Assembly (NCBI RefSeq): GCF_003646465.1
Contig: NZ_QZEX01000009.1
Span: 89,842-153,841, forward strand
Length of the DNA stretch: 64,000 nucleotides
From: Chachezhania antarctica
Lineage (GTDB): Bacteria; Pseudomonadota; Alphaproteobacteria; Rhodobacterales; Rhodobacteraceae
Direction: 5' to 3'
This document shows, piece by piece, positions 1 to 8,326 of the stretch. A model generated the notes under the pieces. The model was given only the letters and a program-made list of their open reading frames with translations, was not told the DNA's origin and did no database searches. Position 1 is the stretch's first letter, and the number at the start of each line of letters is the position of its first letter. Both the position numbers and the translations under genes were made by a program.

Positions 1-1544
1 TCGTCCAGCCGCCAGAGCATCTGGGCCGAGCCAAAATCCATGTAGCCCGGCACCGGCGCCGCGATCCGGTGGCCCCGTTCGGCCAGACCCGCGACGACAT
101 GCGGTTGAATGCCGGCTTCGAGGTTGATCTCCATCCCCGCCACATGCCGGTGGCGCGGGGTATCGATGGCGGTCTGGGGTTCTCCGCCCGCCGCCAGCAG
201 ACGCAGCGCCAGCGCGACCTGCACCTGCGGCTGCATGTTCCCGCCCGACACGCCGATGGCCGCCTGCGGCTGACCGCCCGACGTGATCAGCGACGGCATC
301 AGCGTATGAAGCGGACGCCGGCGCGCCGCCAGCCGGTTCGGGTGGCCGGGGTCAAGCGTGAAGCCGCCCAGCCGGTTGTGAAAACTGATGCCAGTGCCGG
401 GCACGACGACACCCGAGCCGAAGCCCACGAAATTCGATTGCAGGAAAGACACCATCCGCCCGTCGCGGTCGGCCGCGGTAATCGCCACCGTCCCGCCCTG
501 CCCGGGCAGGCCGGGCGTCGACAGTGCCGCCCGGCGCTGGATCTTGGCCGCCCGCCGTGCCGCATGATCCAGGTCCCGCAGGGCTTCGAGCGTCAGGGCC
601 TGTCCGTCGGGGTCACCAAGTGCGGCGGCAATATCGGCCGAAGCGCACTTGAAGGCCTCGATCTGAAGATGCCGGCCTTCGACGCCGTCAGGGTTGCTCC
701 AGGGCGCCTCGAAATGGCCAAGGATGGCCAGGGTAAGCTCGATCACCAGCGCCTGCGCGTTGGGCGGCGCGACGTGCAGATCTGCCCACGAGGCGCCCGG
801 CGGTGACGACGATAGCGCGGGCATCCATTCGGAACGATGCGCCGCCAGATCCTCGCGGGACAGCAGGCCGCCGAACCGGGCCGCGTGCTCCGCCATCTCA
901 TCGGCCAAGGGTCCGTCATAGAAGGTACGGCCCCGGGTGCTGGCGATCGCTTCAAGACTGGCGGCAAGGTCGGGCTGGCGGAAGATCATGCCGGGCTGCG
1001 GTACGGCACCTTGGGGTAGGTAGGCCTGCGCGAAACCGGGCTGGTCTTTCAGGCCATCGACCTGGATCTGCCAGCGGCCGCGCACACCGGGGGCCAGCGG
1101 CGCGCCGTCGCGGGCCCAGTCGATGGCCGGTTCGAAGAGCGTCTCGAACGGCAGGGTGCCGAAGCGGTCCGACAGGTCCACCCAGGCCGCGACAAGGCCA
1201 GGGGTGGAGACGCTGGCCCATCCGCGCGCCGGCAGGCGGTCAAGCGCGGCGATGCGGTCATCGGTCCAGGCCATGGGCGCCCGGCCCGAGCCGTTCAGCA
1301 CCACCGGCGCTTGCCCGGGTTCGGCAACCATGGCAAAGGCATCGCCACCCAGCCCGGTCGAGACCGGTTCCAGCACCACCAGCGCAATGCCGGCGGCCAG
1401 GGCCGCATCCACCGCGTTGCCGCCCGCGCGCAGCATCGCAAGCCCCGCCTGCGCGGCGAGGGGATGCGATGTCGCGACCGCTTCGCGGCCGATGGCGGGC
1501 GCCCGGGCTGCGGGTTTCCGGCTGTCCCAGCGGACCTCTTTCAC
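1..1544 (-). CDS. gamma-glutamyltransferase family protein (3' end outside window)
   Basis: This is an Ntn-hydrolase of the gamma-glutamyltranspeptidase family, which cleaves or transfers gamma-glutamyl or related acyl-amide groups after autoprocessing. The N-terminal part carries the family pattern HPLAAQAGLAMLRAGGNAVDA and VSTGLGGDAFAM. Aligning DRDG with the DKDG of E. coli GGT puts the predicted nucleophile at Thr352 in GGTVAITAADRDG, so the active-site Thr is kept. The start is GTG at 1544, eight bases after GGAG and just downstream of the previous stop. No ATG fits this frame. No signal peptide is visible, so it may be cytosolic. It is the last visible gene of the dioxygenase/ABC transport operon and its C-terminus lies beyond position 1. 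Substrate unknown. Confidence 0.85.
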   Translation of the reverse strand, partial: MKEVRWDSRKPAARAPAIGREAVATSHPLAAQAGLAMLRAGGNAVDAALAAGIALVVLEPVSTGLGGDAFAMVAEPGQAPVVLNGSGRAPMAWTDDRIAALDRLPARGWASVSTPGLVAAWVDLSDRFGTLPFETLFEPAIDWARDGAPLAPGVRGRWQIQVDGLKDQPGFAQAYLPQGAVPQPGMIFRQPDLAASLEAIASTRGRTFYDGPLADEMAEHAARFGGLLSREDLAAHRSEWMPALSSSPPGASWADLHVAPPNAQALVIELTLAILGHFEAPWSNPDGVEGRHLQIEAFKCASADIAAALGDPDGQALTLEALRDLDHAARRAAKIQRRAALSTPGLPGQGGTVAITAADRDGRMVSFLQSNFVGFGSGVVVPGTGISFHNRLGGFTLDPGHPNRLAARRRPLHTLMPSLITSGGQPQAAIGVSGGNMQPQVQVALALRLLAAGGEPQTAIDTPRHRHVAGMEINLEAGIQPHVVAGLAERGHRIAAPVPGYMDFGSAQMLWRLD

Positions 1545-1564
1545 GTCAGGCGCTCCGGTCCGGA

Positions 1565-1930
1565 TCAGGCTTTGTCGAGGATTTCCTGGGGCGTGCTGAC
1601 CACGACCTCGACATAGAGCGGCTTCATCGACGCGGGGCCATCCGCCAGCAGCGGCGCATAATCGGGCTTCAGCTCGGCGATCAGTGGCAGGATTTCCTTG
1701 TGCTCGGCGATGCTTTTCCATTCGCCGATCAGGAAGAACCGGTTCGGATCGTCCGCTGCCCGGCAAAGCACGCCGTCGCGCACCTGCGCGGGGGATTTGT
1801 GCATCGGGTTGTCGTCGGAATAATCGAACTTCTCGAAGCGCTTGATGAACTCTCCGCCCATCCCGTCCTTAACCTTGAAGTCGAAGATGTGAAGAATGTT
1901 GCCCTTGTCGGCAAGCGGGGTCATGGCCAT
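1565..1930 (-). CDS. ABM-domain (antibiotic biosynthesis monooxygenase fold) protein
   Basis: A 121-residue single-domain protein of the dimeric alpha/beta-barrel type. The pattern ILHIFDFKVKDG at the N-terminus, the central FFLIGEWKSIAEHKEI and the C-terminal PLYVEVVV strand fit ABM/quinol monooxygenase-like proteins, which often oxidise small aromatics or act as auxiliary proteins in aromatic pathways. The start at 1930 has AAAGGA eight bases upstream. It lies between the transporter permease and the GGT-like gene on the same strand, so it is probably co-transcribed with them. The exact reaction is not readable from sequence. Confidence 0.75.
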   Translation of the reverse strand: MAMTPLADKGNILHIFDFKVKDGMGGEFIKRFEKFDYSDDNPMHKSPAQVRDGVLCRAADDPNRFFLIGEWKSIAEHKEILPLIAELKPDYAPLLADGPASMKPLYVEVVVSTPQEILDKA

Positions 1931-1959
1931 GGGATCGGTCCTTTCGGGTTGGGGTTGGG

Positions 1960-2805
1960 TCAGGCCTTGGCGTCGCTGCGCACGGGATCCGCGGCAGCAG
2001 GTTGGGCCGGTTTCTGTGGAGGCTTCGACGGCGTCGGGCGGGCCGATCCGCGGCGGCTTTCATGCCAGGGGATCAGCTTCGATTCCGCGTATTCCATCGC
2101 GTAGTAAAGCCCGGTGCCAATGGCAGAGAGCACGATGATCGAGGCATAGACCCGGTCCACCCGGAACGCGCCTTGCGAGGACAGGATCACGAAGCCAAGC
2201 CCGTTTTGCGCGGCCACGAACTCACCCACGATGGCGCCAACAAGCGCCAGCGAGATGGCGACCTTCATGCCCGCCAGGATCGACGGCATCGCATTGGGCA
2301 GGCGCAGCTTGATCAGCACCTTGAGTTCCGACCCGCGCATCGCGCGGCCGAGATCGATCAGGTCGGGATGCAGCGAGCGCAGCCCCAGCACCGTGTCGAT
2401 GACAATGGCAAAGATCGAGATCAGCACCCCCATCGCGATTTTCGACGCGTTGCCCGTTCCCATCCAGATGACGAAAAGCGGCGCCAGTGCCACCTTGGGG
2501 ACGTTGTTGAGCGTCACCAGCAGGGTATAAAGCGTCCTTTCAAGGAACTTCGAATAGACGATACCGATGGCCATCCCGATGCCCACGACGACGGAGATCA
2601 CGAAGGCGATCAGCGTGTTGCCCAGCGTGTGCCCGCCGTGGCGCAGGTAAAGTTCGAAATTGCCGAACAGTTCGGACAGGACCATGGGCACCGGCGGCAG
2701 GATGATCGGCTTCACGTCGAAGATCATCACCCCGGCCTGCCAGATGGCGAAGATGCCGACGATGGTCCAGATCTGCATGGGGATGTAGCTGAGCGGGTTC
2801 TTCAT
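1960..2805 (-). CDS. ABC transporter permease, SsuC/TauC type
   Basis: A 281-residue integral membrane protein with about six hydrophobic helices. It has the permease coupling loop near RAMRGSELKVLIKLRLPNAMP, the EAA-like motif of the nitrate/sulfonate/taurine permease group. It would form the inner-membrane channel with the ATPase encoded immediately upstream. The stop of that ATPase gene and this ATG are separated by only four bases, and GGAGG lies about ten bases before the ATG. The C-terminal tail is Pro/Ala rich. Its position after a ring-hydroxylating dioxygenase suggests import of the aromatic substrate; that is inference. Confidence 0.88.
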   Translation of the reverse strand: MKNPLSYIPMQIWTIVGIFAIWQAGVMIFDVKPIILPPVPMVLSELFGNFELYLRHGGHTLGNTLIAFVISVVVGIGMAIGIVYSKFLERTLYTLLVTLNNVPKVALAPLFVIWMGTGNASKIAMGVLISIFAIVIDTVLGLRSLHPDLIDLGRAMRGSELKVLIKLRLPNAMPSILAGMKVAISLALVGAIVGEFVAAQNGLGFVILSSQGAFRVDRVYASIIVLSAIGTGLYYAMEYAESKLIPWHESRRGSARPTPSKPPQKPAQPAAADPVRSDAKA

Positions 2806-2809
2806 CGGA

Positions 2810-3601
2810 TCAGGGCCTCCGGCTGCTGTGGCCGTCGAGCACGGCTCGCAGATGGCGGGCGATGCTGCCGAATTCGGGCTCTTCCCGGATTTCCAGCGGG
2901 CGGGGCCGCGGGAAGGGAATATCGGTGATATCGACGATGCGGCCCGGCTTGTCCGAGATCACGACAACGCGGTCGGACAGGTAGACGGCTTCGTTGATCG
3001 AATGGGTCACGAAGACGGCCGTCTTTTCGGGATCGGGCCAAAGCGCCTGCAGTTCAACGTTCAGATCGTCCCGCGTCAGCGCGTCGAGCGCGCCGAAGGG
3101 TTCATCCATCAACAGCAGTTGCGGATCGTCGATCATCGCCCGGCAAATGGCCGCGCGCTGGCGCATGCCGCCCGACAGCTCCCAAGGGTTGCGGTCCTCG
3201 AACCCGTTCAGGCCGAAGGTCGCCAGAAGCTCCTTCGCGCGGTCGCGCGACGCGCGGGTCCGCCGACCCTTGAATTCGAGGGGAAGCAGGACGTTTTCGA
3301 TGATGGTCCGCCAGTTCACCAGCGCGTCGCGCTGGAACACGAAGCCCAGCCCGTCAAGTCCGCGCCCAGGCAGCCAGATGCTGCCGTGGGTCGGGTCTTC
3401 CAGCCCCGCGATCATCCGCAGAAGCGTGGTCTTTCCGCAGCCCGAGGGCCCTAGAAGGCTGATGAATTCGCCCTTGCGGACATCGAGGTTCACAAGATCG
3501 AGCGCCGTCACCGCCCCTTCGCCCGTGCCATAGGTCTTGCCGGCGCCGTCAATTTCGATGGCATAGCTGGTCTGGGCAGGGGCGGTGATGGTATCGCTCA
3601 T
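2810..3601 (-). CDS. ABC transporter ATP-binding protein, SsuB/TauB type
   Basis: A 263-residue ATPase with Walker A GPSGCGKTT, signature LSGGMRQRA, Walker B LLLMDEPFGALDA and the switch His in FVTHSINEAV. The sequence style is that of the nitrate/sulfonate/taurine class. It powers uptake by the permease encoded four bases downstream. It lies between the binding-protein gene and the permease gene, giving the order binding protein-ATPase-permease. The start at 3601 has only a weak ribosome-binding site (GGCAGA). Confidence 0.9.
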   Translation of the reverse strand: MSDTITAPAQTSYAIEIDGAGKTYGTGEGAVTALDLVNLDVRKGEFISLLGPSGCGKTTLLRMIAGLEDPTHGSIWLPGRGLDGLGFVFQRDALVNWRTIIENVLLPLEFKGRRTRASRDRAKELLATFGLNGFEDRNPWELSGGMRQRAAICRAMIDDPQLLLMDEPFGALDALTRDDLNVELQALWPDPEKTAVFVTHSINEAVYLSDRVVVISDKPGRIVDITDIPFPRPRPLEIREEPEFGSIARHLRAVLDGHSSRRP

Positions 3602-3613
3602 GGATCTGCCGTC

Positions 3614-4648
3614 TTACTTGGAAACGATGCCGCGACCGTAGTCGGCGTCGTTGTAGTCGGTGCTGATGTAATCGGCGGGATCGGTCCCGGCCGTGATGAT
3701 GTCGGCGGCCTTCATTTCTTCCAGAACGGTGCCCCATTCATCGGCCGACATGGTGCCCGGGAAGGCGCCGCCACCCGCGTAGTAGGGTTTGTTCAGCTGG
3801 AATTCCGCGACCAGCCGTTCGACCGAAGTCGGCGCATCGGGGCGCTGTTTCATCACCGCTTCGGCGGCTTCCTGTTCGTGGCCGTCCAGGATGTATTCCC
3901 ATGCTGCCGACACGACCGAGGTGAAGCGTTTGATCGCGTCGCCCTTTTCATCCAGCGATTCCGTGTTGGCGATGATGCCGAAGGCCGGCAGGTTCAGCCC
4001 GTGATCGGCGAACAGGAAGTAATCGGACTCTCGCTGTTCCTCGACATGGGGCATGTCGCCAGGAACCGTGGTGATGAAGGCATCGGCGTTGCCGGTGGCA
4101 TAGCTGGAAATCTTGGCCGAGGCTTCGACGCCCACCAGATCGATCTCGGACGGGTCGATGCCATTCATCTTGAAGAAGGGTTCGATGAAGGGCGTCTCGA
4201 ACGAGCCCGGCGTGTAGATCACTGTCTTGCCCTTAAGGTCTTCCAACGTCTCGATGCCGGAATCCTTGGAATAGATGATCCCCAGCGGGCTTTTCGCCAT
4301 GTACGAGGCCAGCGCCACCACGTCGAGCCCGGCGGCATTGCCGACAGCGGCCGACGACAGCGCGGCATGACCAAGGTCGAACTGGCCAGTGCCCACGAGG
4401 CTGACCGTGGTGGTCGAGCCGTTGCCGTCCTCGATATCGACATCAAGGCCCGCATCTTCGAACCAGCCCTTTTCAACGGCCAGGTGCAGCGGAAGGTGAG
4501 CCACGAAGGCAGTCCATTCCAGCCGCATCGTCAGCTCGTCCATGTCCTGGGCTGCGGCGGGGATCGCGGCCAACGGCAGCAGGGCCGTCAGCCCCGCCAA
4601 CAGGGTCCTGCGGCCGAACCGGCCGGAAAGGAAGGAATGTCTGGTCAT
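3614..4648 (-). CDS. ABC substrate-binding protein, NMT1/SsuA-like
   Basis: A 344-residue periplasmic binding protein of the NMT1/THI5-like (nitrate, sulfonate, taurine) group. The N-terminus has an Arg-Arg pair followed by a hydrophobic run and AIPAAAQ, compatible with a Tat or Sec signal peptide cleaved near residue 34. Typical family patterns are LRLEWTAFVAHLPLHLAVEKGWF and DLGHAALSSAAVGNAAGLDVV. It precedes the ATPase gene by 12 bases and follows the dioxygenase beta subunit, so the transporter is probably expressed with the dioxygenase. The ligand is unknown; an aromatic acid is a reasonable guess. Confidence 0.88.
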   Translation of the reverse strand: MTRHSFLSGRFGRRTLLAGLTALLPLAAIPAAAQDMDELTMRLEWTAFVAHLPLHLAVEKGWFEDAGLDVDIEDGNGSTTTVSLVGTGQFDLGHAALSSAAVGNAAGLDVVALASYMAKSPLGIIYSKDSGIETLEDLKGKTVIYTPGSFETPFIEPFFKMNGIDPSEIDLVGVEASAKISSYATGNADAFITTVPGDMPHVEEQRESDYFLFADHGLNLPAFGIIANTESLDEKGDAIKRFTSVVSAAWEYILDGHEQEAAEAVMKQRPDAPTSVERLVAEFQLNKPYYAGGGAFPGTMSADEWGTVLEEMKAADIITAGTDPADYISTDYNDADYGRGIVSK

Positions 4649-4732
4649 TTCACGTCTCCTTGTTGGCCAGTCCGGGTATGCCCGTTCTGGTCGTATTTTA
4701 TTGTTGGTCTTTCAGTCGGTTGCAGGCCCCGC

Positions 4733-5260
4733 TTACGGCGGGAACACCACGCAGATCGGCACGCAGACCGTGTCGTAGAGCGCGCACCTTTCCTTCAGCA
4801 GAAGCCGGTCGCCTTCGATCACGAAGCGGTCGTGATAAGTGCCGACCTGAAGAATCTCGGTCGGTTCATCCACCAGGGTTTCGAAGATGGAATAGTTGGA
4901 CCGGGCGGTGACAATATCGCCCTCGCGCCCCAGCACCCGCGTGTTCGAGATCTGGTGCTTGGTGTATCGCGGCGCGAACATCTCGGTGTACTCGATCGCG
5001 TAGGCCCGGTCCTTCAGCATGCCCTTGCCCGCGCAGTACATCAGCGACAGCGGCAGACCCGCTTCGGCATTGTCCCGCGCCAACAGCTTGTAGACCGCAT
5101 CTTCGGTGAAGAACCCGGGCCAGTCGGCAATGCGGCCTTCGTCCAGCGCCTCGGCATAGAGACAGTTGAACTCCTCGACCAGGAAACTCAGCTTCCGCCG
5201 GTCGTCCAGCGACAGGGTCGCAGGTTCGGCGATCTGCGGTTCGATCTCGTCGACGTTCAC
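4733..5260 (-). CDS. aromatic-ring-hydroxylating dioxygenase, beta (small) subunit
   Basis: The non-catalytic structural subunit of a Rieske oxygenase, with the NTF2-like cone fold. The patterns FNCLYAEALDEGRIADWPGFFTED, the long APRYTKHQISNTRV strand and the ending YDTVCVPICVVFPP are typical. I chose the GTG start at 5260 because AAGGAG lies eight bases upstream and the GTGA overlaps the alpha-subunit stop, which indicates translational coupling. An ATG at 5284 would add eight residues inside the alpha gene. The predicted length of 175 residues fits the family. With the alpha subunit it should form a hexameric oxygenase. Confidence 0.88.
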   Translation of the reverse strand: MNVDEIEPQIAEPATLSLDDRRKLSFLVEEFNCLYAEALDEGRIADWPGFFTEDAVYKLLARDNAEAGLPLSLMYCAGKGMLKDRAYAIEYTEMFAPRYTKHQISNTRVLGREGDIVTARSNYSIFETLVDEPTEILQVGTYHDRFVIEGDRLLLKERCALYDTVCVPICVVFPP

Positions 5261-6534
5261 AGACCCATCTCCTTTCGGTACCACGAATACATGCCGCGCA
5301 ACGCACGGTCGGTGATCACGGTATCGGACGGTTCGTCATCGCGGCCCAGCGGGATCACGCCATCGCGCCCGGCGCCGCGCTGCGCGCCGTCGGCCACGAA
5401 TTTGATCACCTCGTTGTCGTCGATGCCGATAAACCCGCCGGGGCCGAAGATATTATTCTGCTTCAGCCGGTGTTCCAGCATTTCCGGATCGTCGTCGGCA
5501 TAGCCGAAGCTGCACCAGATCAGCATGAACTTGTTCGGCCCCATTGGCACGATCTGGCGGGCCGAAAAGATGTTGGTCTGCCGGATCAGGACAAGGTTCG
5601 GCCAGACGGTCATCGCGTTGGATGTCCACTGGCTGTCGGATTCCTTGACGTAATTCAGCACCGACGGATCGGCCAGTTGCATCGCGGAATGGAACGATCC
5701 GATCTCGGCCGTCGTCTCGTCCGCGTCGGGGCGGCCTTCGGGCCGGCGGTTGCAGGTGGTGCTGTGCCGGCCCGTATCGTCTGTCATCACGAAGGTTTCG
5801 TTCGACGCCACGAACAGACCGAATGTGGTCAGGTAAGTGTGTAGCAGCGTCGCGTGATAGGTGTCCTTCAGGTTCTCCTGGTAGAGCTTCCAGTTGCCTT
5901 CAAGGATGTTCCGGTGCACGCCCAGCAGCTTCAGCGGACGCCCGTCGAACACGGTGTCGAACTGTTCGACCATCATCGGGCCAAGGTAGTCTTCGAACGG
6001 CTCCATGTCGTCCTGCGACGATACGAAGATCGCGCCGTTGCGGGTGGTGACATTCAGGCGGCGCAACGAATTCGCCTCCATGTCGAAGTCCTTGGGCATG
6101 CCCCCCTTTCCCTTCACACCCCGGCGGAACGGGACCGAGATCAAGGCGCCGTCAAGGCCATAGGTCCACTGGTGATAGGGACAGATGAAGGTTTCGGTCT
6201 TGCCGCGGTAGGTCTTGCAGAACTCGGCCCCGCGGTGGGCGCAGCGGTTCTCGAACGCGTGGATCTCGCCCTCCTCGTCGCGGGTGACGATGATGGGCAT
6301 GGATCCAAGGTAGGACCGGATATAGCTGCCCGGCTCCGGCACTTCGACCTCAAGGCCACAGTAATTCCAGGTGTGGCCTTGGAAGATGCGCTGCTGCTCA
6401 AGCTCGGCGATGTATTCGTCTGTGTAGATCCACTCGGGCACCAGTGTCGGATCGTCGGGCCAGGAATATGCCTTCAGCCGCTCAGCATCGGGCGCCTCCT
6501 TGGAGTGATCCGGGAATTGGGTCATGTTGCCCAT
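5257..6534 (-). CDS. aromatic-ring-hydroxylating dioxygenase, alpha (large) subunit
   Basis: The catalytic subunit of a Rieske non-haem iron oxygenase that hydroxylates an aromatic ring using electrons from a reductase or ferredoxin. The Rieske cluster ligands are Cys98, His100, Cys118 and His121 (C-x-H-x17-C-x2-H). The mononuclear iron site shows Asp224, His227 and His232 in NLKDTYHATLLH, with a likely Asp ligand in the IGIDDNE segment. The 425 residues match the benzoate/anthranilate/salicylate-type families, but the substrate cannot be assigned. GGAGG lies six bases before the ATG. No ferredoxin or reductase gene is in this window, so the electron donor must be encoded elsewhere. Confidence 0.9.
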   Translation of the reverse strand: MGNMTQFPDHSKEAPDAERLKAYSWPDDPTLVPEWIYTDEYIAELEQQRIFQGHTWNYCGLEVEVPEPGSYIRSYLGSMPIIVTRDEEGEIHAFENRCAHRGAEFCKTYRGKTETFICPYHQWTYGLDGALISVPFRRGVKGKGGMPKDFDMEANSLRRLNVTTRNGAIFVSSQDDMEPFEDYLGPMMVEQFDTVFDGRPLKLLGVHRNILEGNWKLYQENLKDTYHATLLHTYLTTFGLFVASNETFVMTDDTGRHSTTCNRRPEGRPDADETTAEIGSFHSAMQLADPSVLNYVKESDSQWTSNAMTVWPNLVLIRQTNIFSARQIVPMGPNKFMLIWCSFGYADDDPEMLEHRLKQNNIFGPGGFIGIDDNEVIKFVADGAQRGAGRDGVIPLGRDDEPSDTVITDRALRGMYSWYRKEMGL

Positions 6535-6850
6535 GTCTAACCTCCGCGTCGGGGCGACCTGCCTCAGGCAGTAAGCCGCCCGTACGTTCTGGGGTCAGCG
6601 TGCCCGCCGACAGGCGACCCTGTCAAAACAATCTGTACTATTTTTGAAACAATGCGCCAAACCACCCTTAAATGGGTAATTTATGTGCATTTAATGGGAC
6701 GAATTCCACCACAGGCTGCATCCAATAGTGGCCTGACCCCATTAGCTGAAGGCAAATCAGGTTTTATGCAAAGAGCGTTGTTCTAGATTCGCCATCTCTG
6801 CAGCTCAACCGAGGAGCTACAGATTTTCTGGCGCAAATCCCGAAAACGAA
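6535..6850. promoter_or_regulatory. Upstream region of the dioxygenase operon
   Basis: This non-coding stretch of about 320 bases is more AT-rich than its surroundings. It contains a plausible minus-strand promoter (TTGGCG, 17-base spacer, TACAGA) that straddles the operator-like palindrome listed separately at 6635-6650. I see no open reading frame with family-like sequence in it. Confidence 0.45.
6635..6650. promoter_or_regulatory. Operator-like palindrome, site 1 (dioxygenase promoter)
   Basis: The sequence GTACTATTTTTGAAAC is an imperfect dyad of the form GTWCC-N6-GGWAC and resembles four other sites at 10045, 10105, 11431 and 12580. It overlaps the predicted minus-strand promoter of the dioxygenase operon. 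The likely binder is the XRE regulator encoded at 11565-12470; this is inference. Confidence 0.5.
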
Positions 6851-6873
6851 ACAGCGCGCCGGAAAAGGCGCGC
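6842..6873 (-). terminator. Intrinsic terminator of the ligase-thioesterase-oxidoreductase operon
   Basis: On the minus strand a perfect seven-base GC stem (GCGCGCC/GGCGCGC) with a six-base loop is followed by TGTTTCGTTTTCG. It lies about 40 bases after the stop of the quinone oxidoreductase gene, as expected for a rho-independent terminator. Confidence 0.7.
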
Positions 6874-6911
6874 CGCGGTCGGCATTCCAGAAGGATCGAA
6901 GGAGTCAGCCC

Positions 6912-7919
6912 TCAACCTTGCGGCGGCACCAGCAAAGCCCGGCCATTCACCTTTCGGTTCAGCAGATCGTCCAGTGCCTGTGCCCATTGGTCCAGCGGAT
7001 AATGCTGGCGCGCACCGGCCGTGATCTTGCCCTCACCGGCCAGCGACAGGATCTCGGCAAAGGCCCCCTGCATCAGTTCCGGCATCCGCTTGCGGTAGTC
7101 GGAAACCTGGATTCCCGACACTTCCATGTTCTTCAGCAGCAGATAATTCGCCTTGATCTCGGGGATACGCCCCGCCGCAAAGCCGATGACAACAACGCGC
7201 CCGCGCCATGCAACCGCCCGAAGTGCGGCGTCGAAGATATCGCCCCCGATCGGGTCGATCACGATATCCGCGCCCTTCCCGTCCGTCTGCGCCCGGACCT
7301 GTTCGCGCACGCTGTTGCGCAGGTCGGGTTGCGACAGGTCCACGATCCCGTCCGCACCGGCAGCGCGGACCTCGGCCTCGCGCGCGGGCGATGAGACCGC
7401 CGCGATAACCTTGGCCCCGCGCGCATGGGCCAGCTGGATCGCGGCGTTGCCCACGGCGCCCGTCGCGCCCAGAACCAATACGGTCTCACCCGGCGCAAAC
7501 CGTCCTCGCTCGAACAGCGACACCCACGCGGTATCGAAGGCAAGCGACAGGACCGCCGCATCCTCGCACGAGACATTGCCAGGCAGCTTGTAGGTGTTCA
7601 CGACCGGCACGATGGCCTGCCCCGCATAGCCGCCGCTTTCCGCCATCGACAGCACCCGGTCGCCTTCTTCAAACCCGGTCACGTCCGGGCCGACGGCAAC
7701 AACCGTCCCCGTGGGGCCCTTGCCCGGGGTAAAGGGGCGTTCAGGCAGGAACTGGTATTTGCCGGTGAAAACAAGCGTGTCGACGAAATTCGCGGGAACG
7801 AAGGCGACATCGATCAAAAGCTCTCCCGCGCCCGGTTCGGGCAGGGTTATCTCGCGAAAGTTCGCCGCGTCGATAGGGCCGAAATCGTCGATGACGACAG
7901 CCTTGGTGGTGGTGTTCAT
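6912..7919 (-). CDS. NADPH:quinone oxidoreductase-like MDR protein
   Basis: A 335-residue medium-chain dehydrogenase/reductase of the zinc-free quinone oxidoreductase group. The GroES-like N-terminal half is followed by a Rossmann domain with VLVLGATGAVGNAAIQLAHARGAKVIA. The cysteine cluster of zinc alcohol dehydrogenases is absent. It probably uses NADPH to reduce a quinone or an enoyl-type double bond, perhaps an acyl-CoA intermediate given its neighbours. Its ATG overlaps the stop of the thioesterase gene (ATGA). It is the last gene of a three-gene operon and is followed by a good terminator hairpin. Confidence 0.85.
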   Translation of the reverse strand: MNTTTKAVVIDDFGPIDAANFREITLPEPGAGELLIDVAFVPANFVDTLVFTGKYQFLPERPFTPGKGPTGTVVAVGPDVTGFEEGDRVLSMAESGGYAGQAIVPVVNTYKLPGNVSCEDAAVLSLAFDTAWVSLFERGRFAPGETVLVLGATGAVGNAAIQLAHARGAKVIAAVSSPAREAEVRAAGADGIVDLSQPDLRNSVREQVRAQTDGKGADIVIDPIGGDIFDAALRAVAWRGRVVVIGFAAGRIPEIKANYLLLKNMEVSGIQVSDYRKRMPELMQGAFAEILSLAGEGKITAGARQHYPLDQWAQALDDLLNRKVNGRALLVPPQG

Positions 7920-8326
7920 GCCGATCCTCCCGGGTTGTTGAAACTGCCCCGCGCCAGAGCGACAAGGCGCTCGCCTGCGTGGATCTCCACGTCCACCCGG
8001 ACGACGGATCGGCCCAGGCGGCGGAGCATGGCCGTGGCCGTCAGTTCGACCGCCGGCGCGGCGCGCAGATAATCGACCGACAACGCGATGGTGGGCGCAG
8101 GCTGACCCAGCGACACAGCCGCCACGGCGTGGCCCGCGATATCCGCAAGGCTCGCCAGTATACCGCCATGCACGAATTCGGGATCCGTCCCGCCGACCAG
8201 CTCGGGCCGGAACGGCAGCGCGATCTGCACCTGCCCGTCTTCCGCCGACAGCGCGCGCAGGCCAAGCCAGGCGTTGAAAGGCGGTCGGGTCAGTTCCTCT
8301 TCCAGCCGGGGGATGAGAGACATCAC
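7916..8326 (-). CDS. PaaI-type hotdog thioesterase
   Basis: A 136-residue hotdog-fold protein with the signature FVHGGILASLADIAGHAVAA, in which the HGG-x-x-x-x-x-x-D pattern of the PaaI/YbgC families is visible. It should hydrolyse aromatic or short acyl-CoA thioesters, releasing free CoA when a pathway stalls. It overlaps both the ligase stop (ATGA at 8323-8326) and the oxidoreductase start, which indicates strict co-translation. A role in proofreading the adjacent CoA ligase is likely but inferred. Confidence 0.85.
   Translation of the reverse strand: MMSLIPRLEEELTRPPFNAWLGLRALSAEDGQVQIALPFRPELVGGTDPEFVHGGILASLADIAGHAVAAVSLGQPAPTIALSVDYLRAAPAVELTATAMLRRLGRSVVRVDVEIHAGERLVALARGSFNNPGGSA

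Noticed and set aside
5257-5284. ATG at 5284 as start of the dioxygenase beta subunit
   Set aside because: The GTG at 5260 has a proper AAGGAG at eight bases and the usual four-base overlap with the alpha stop.
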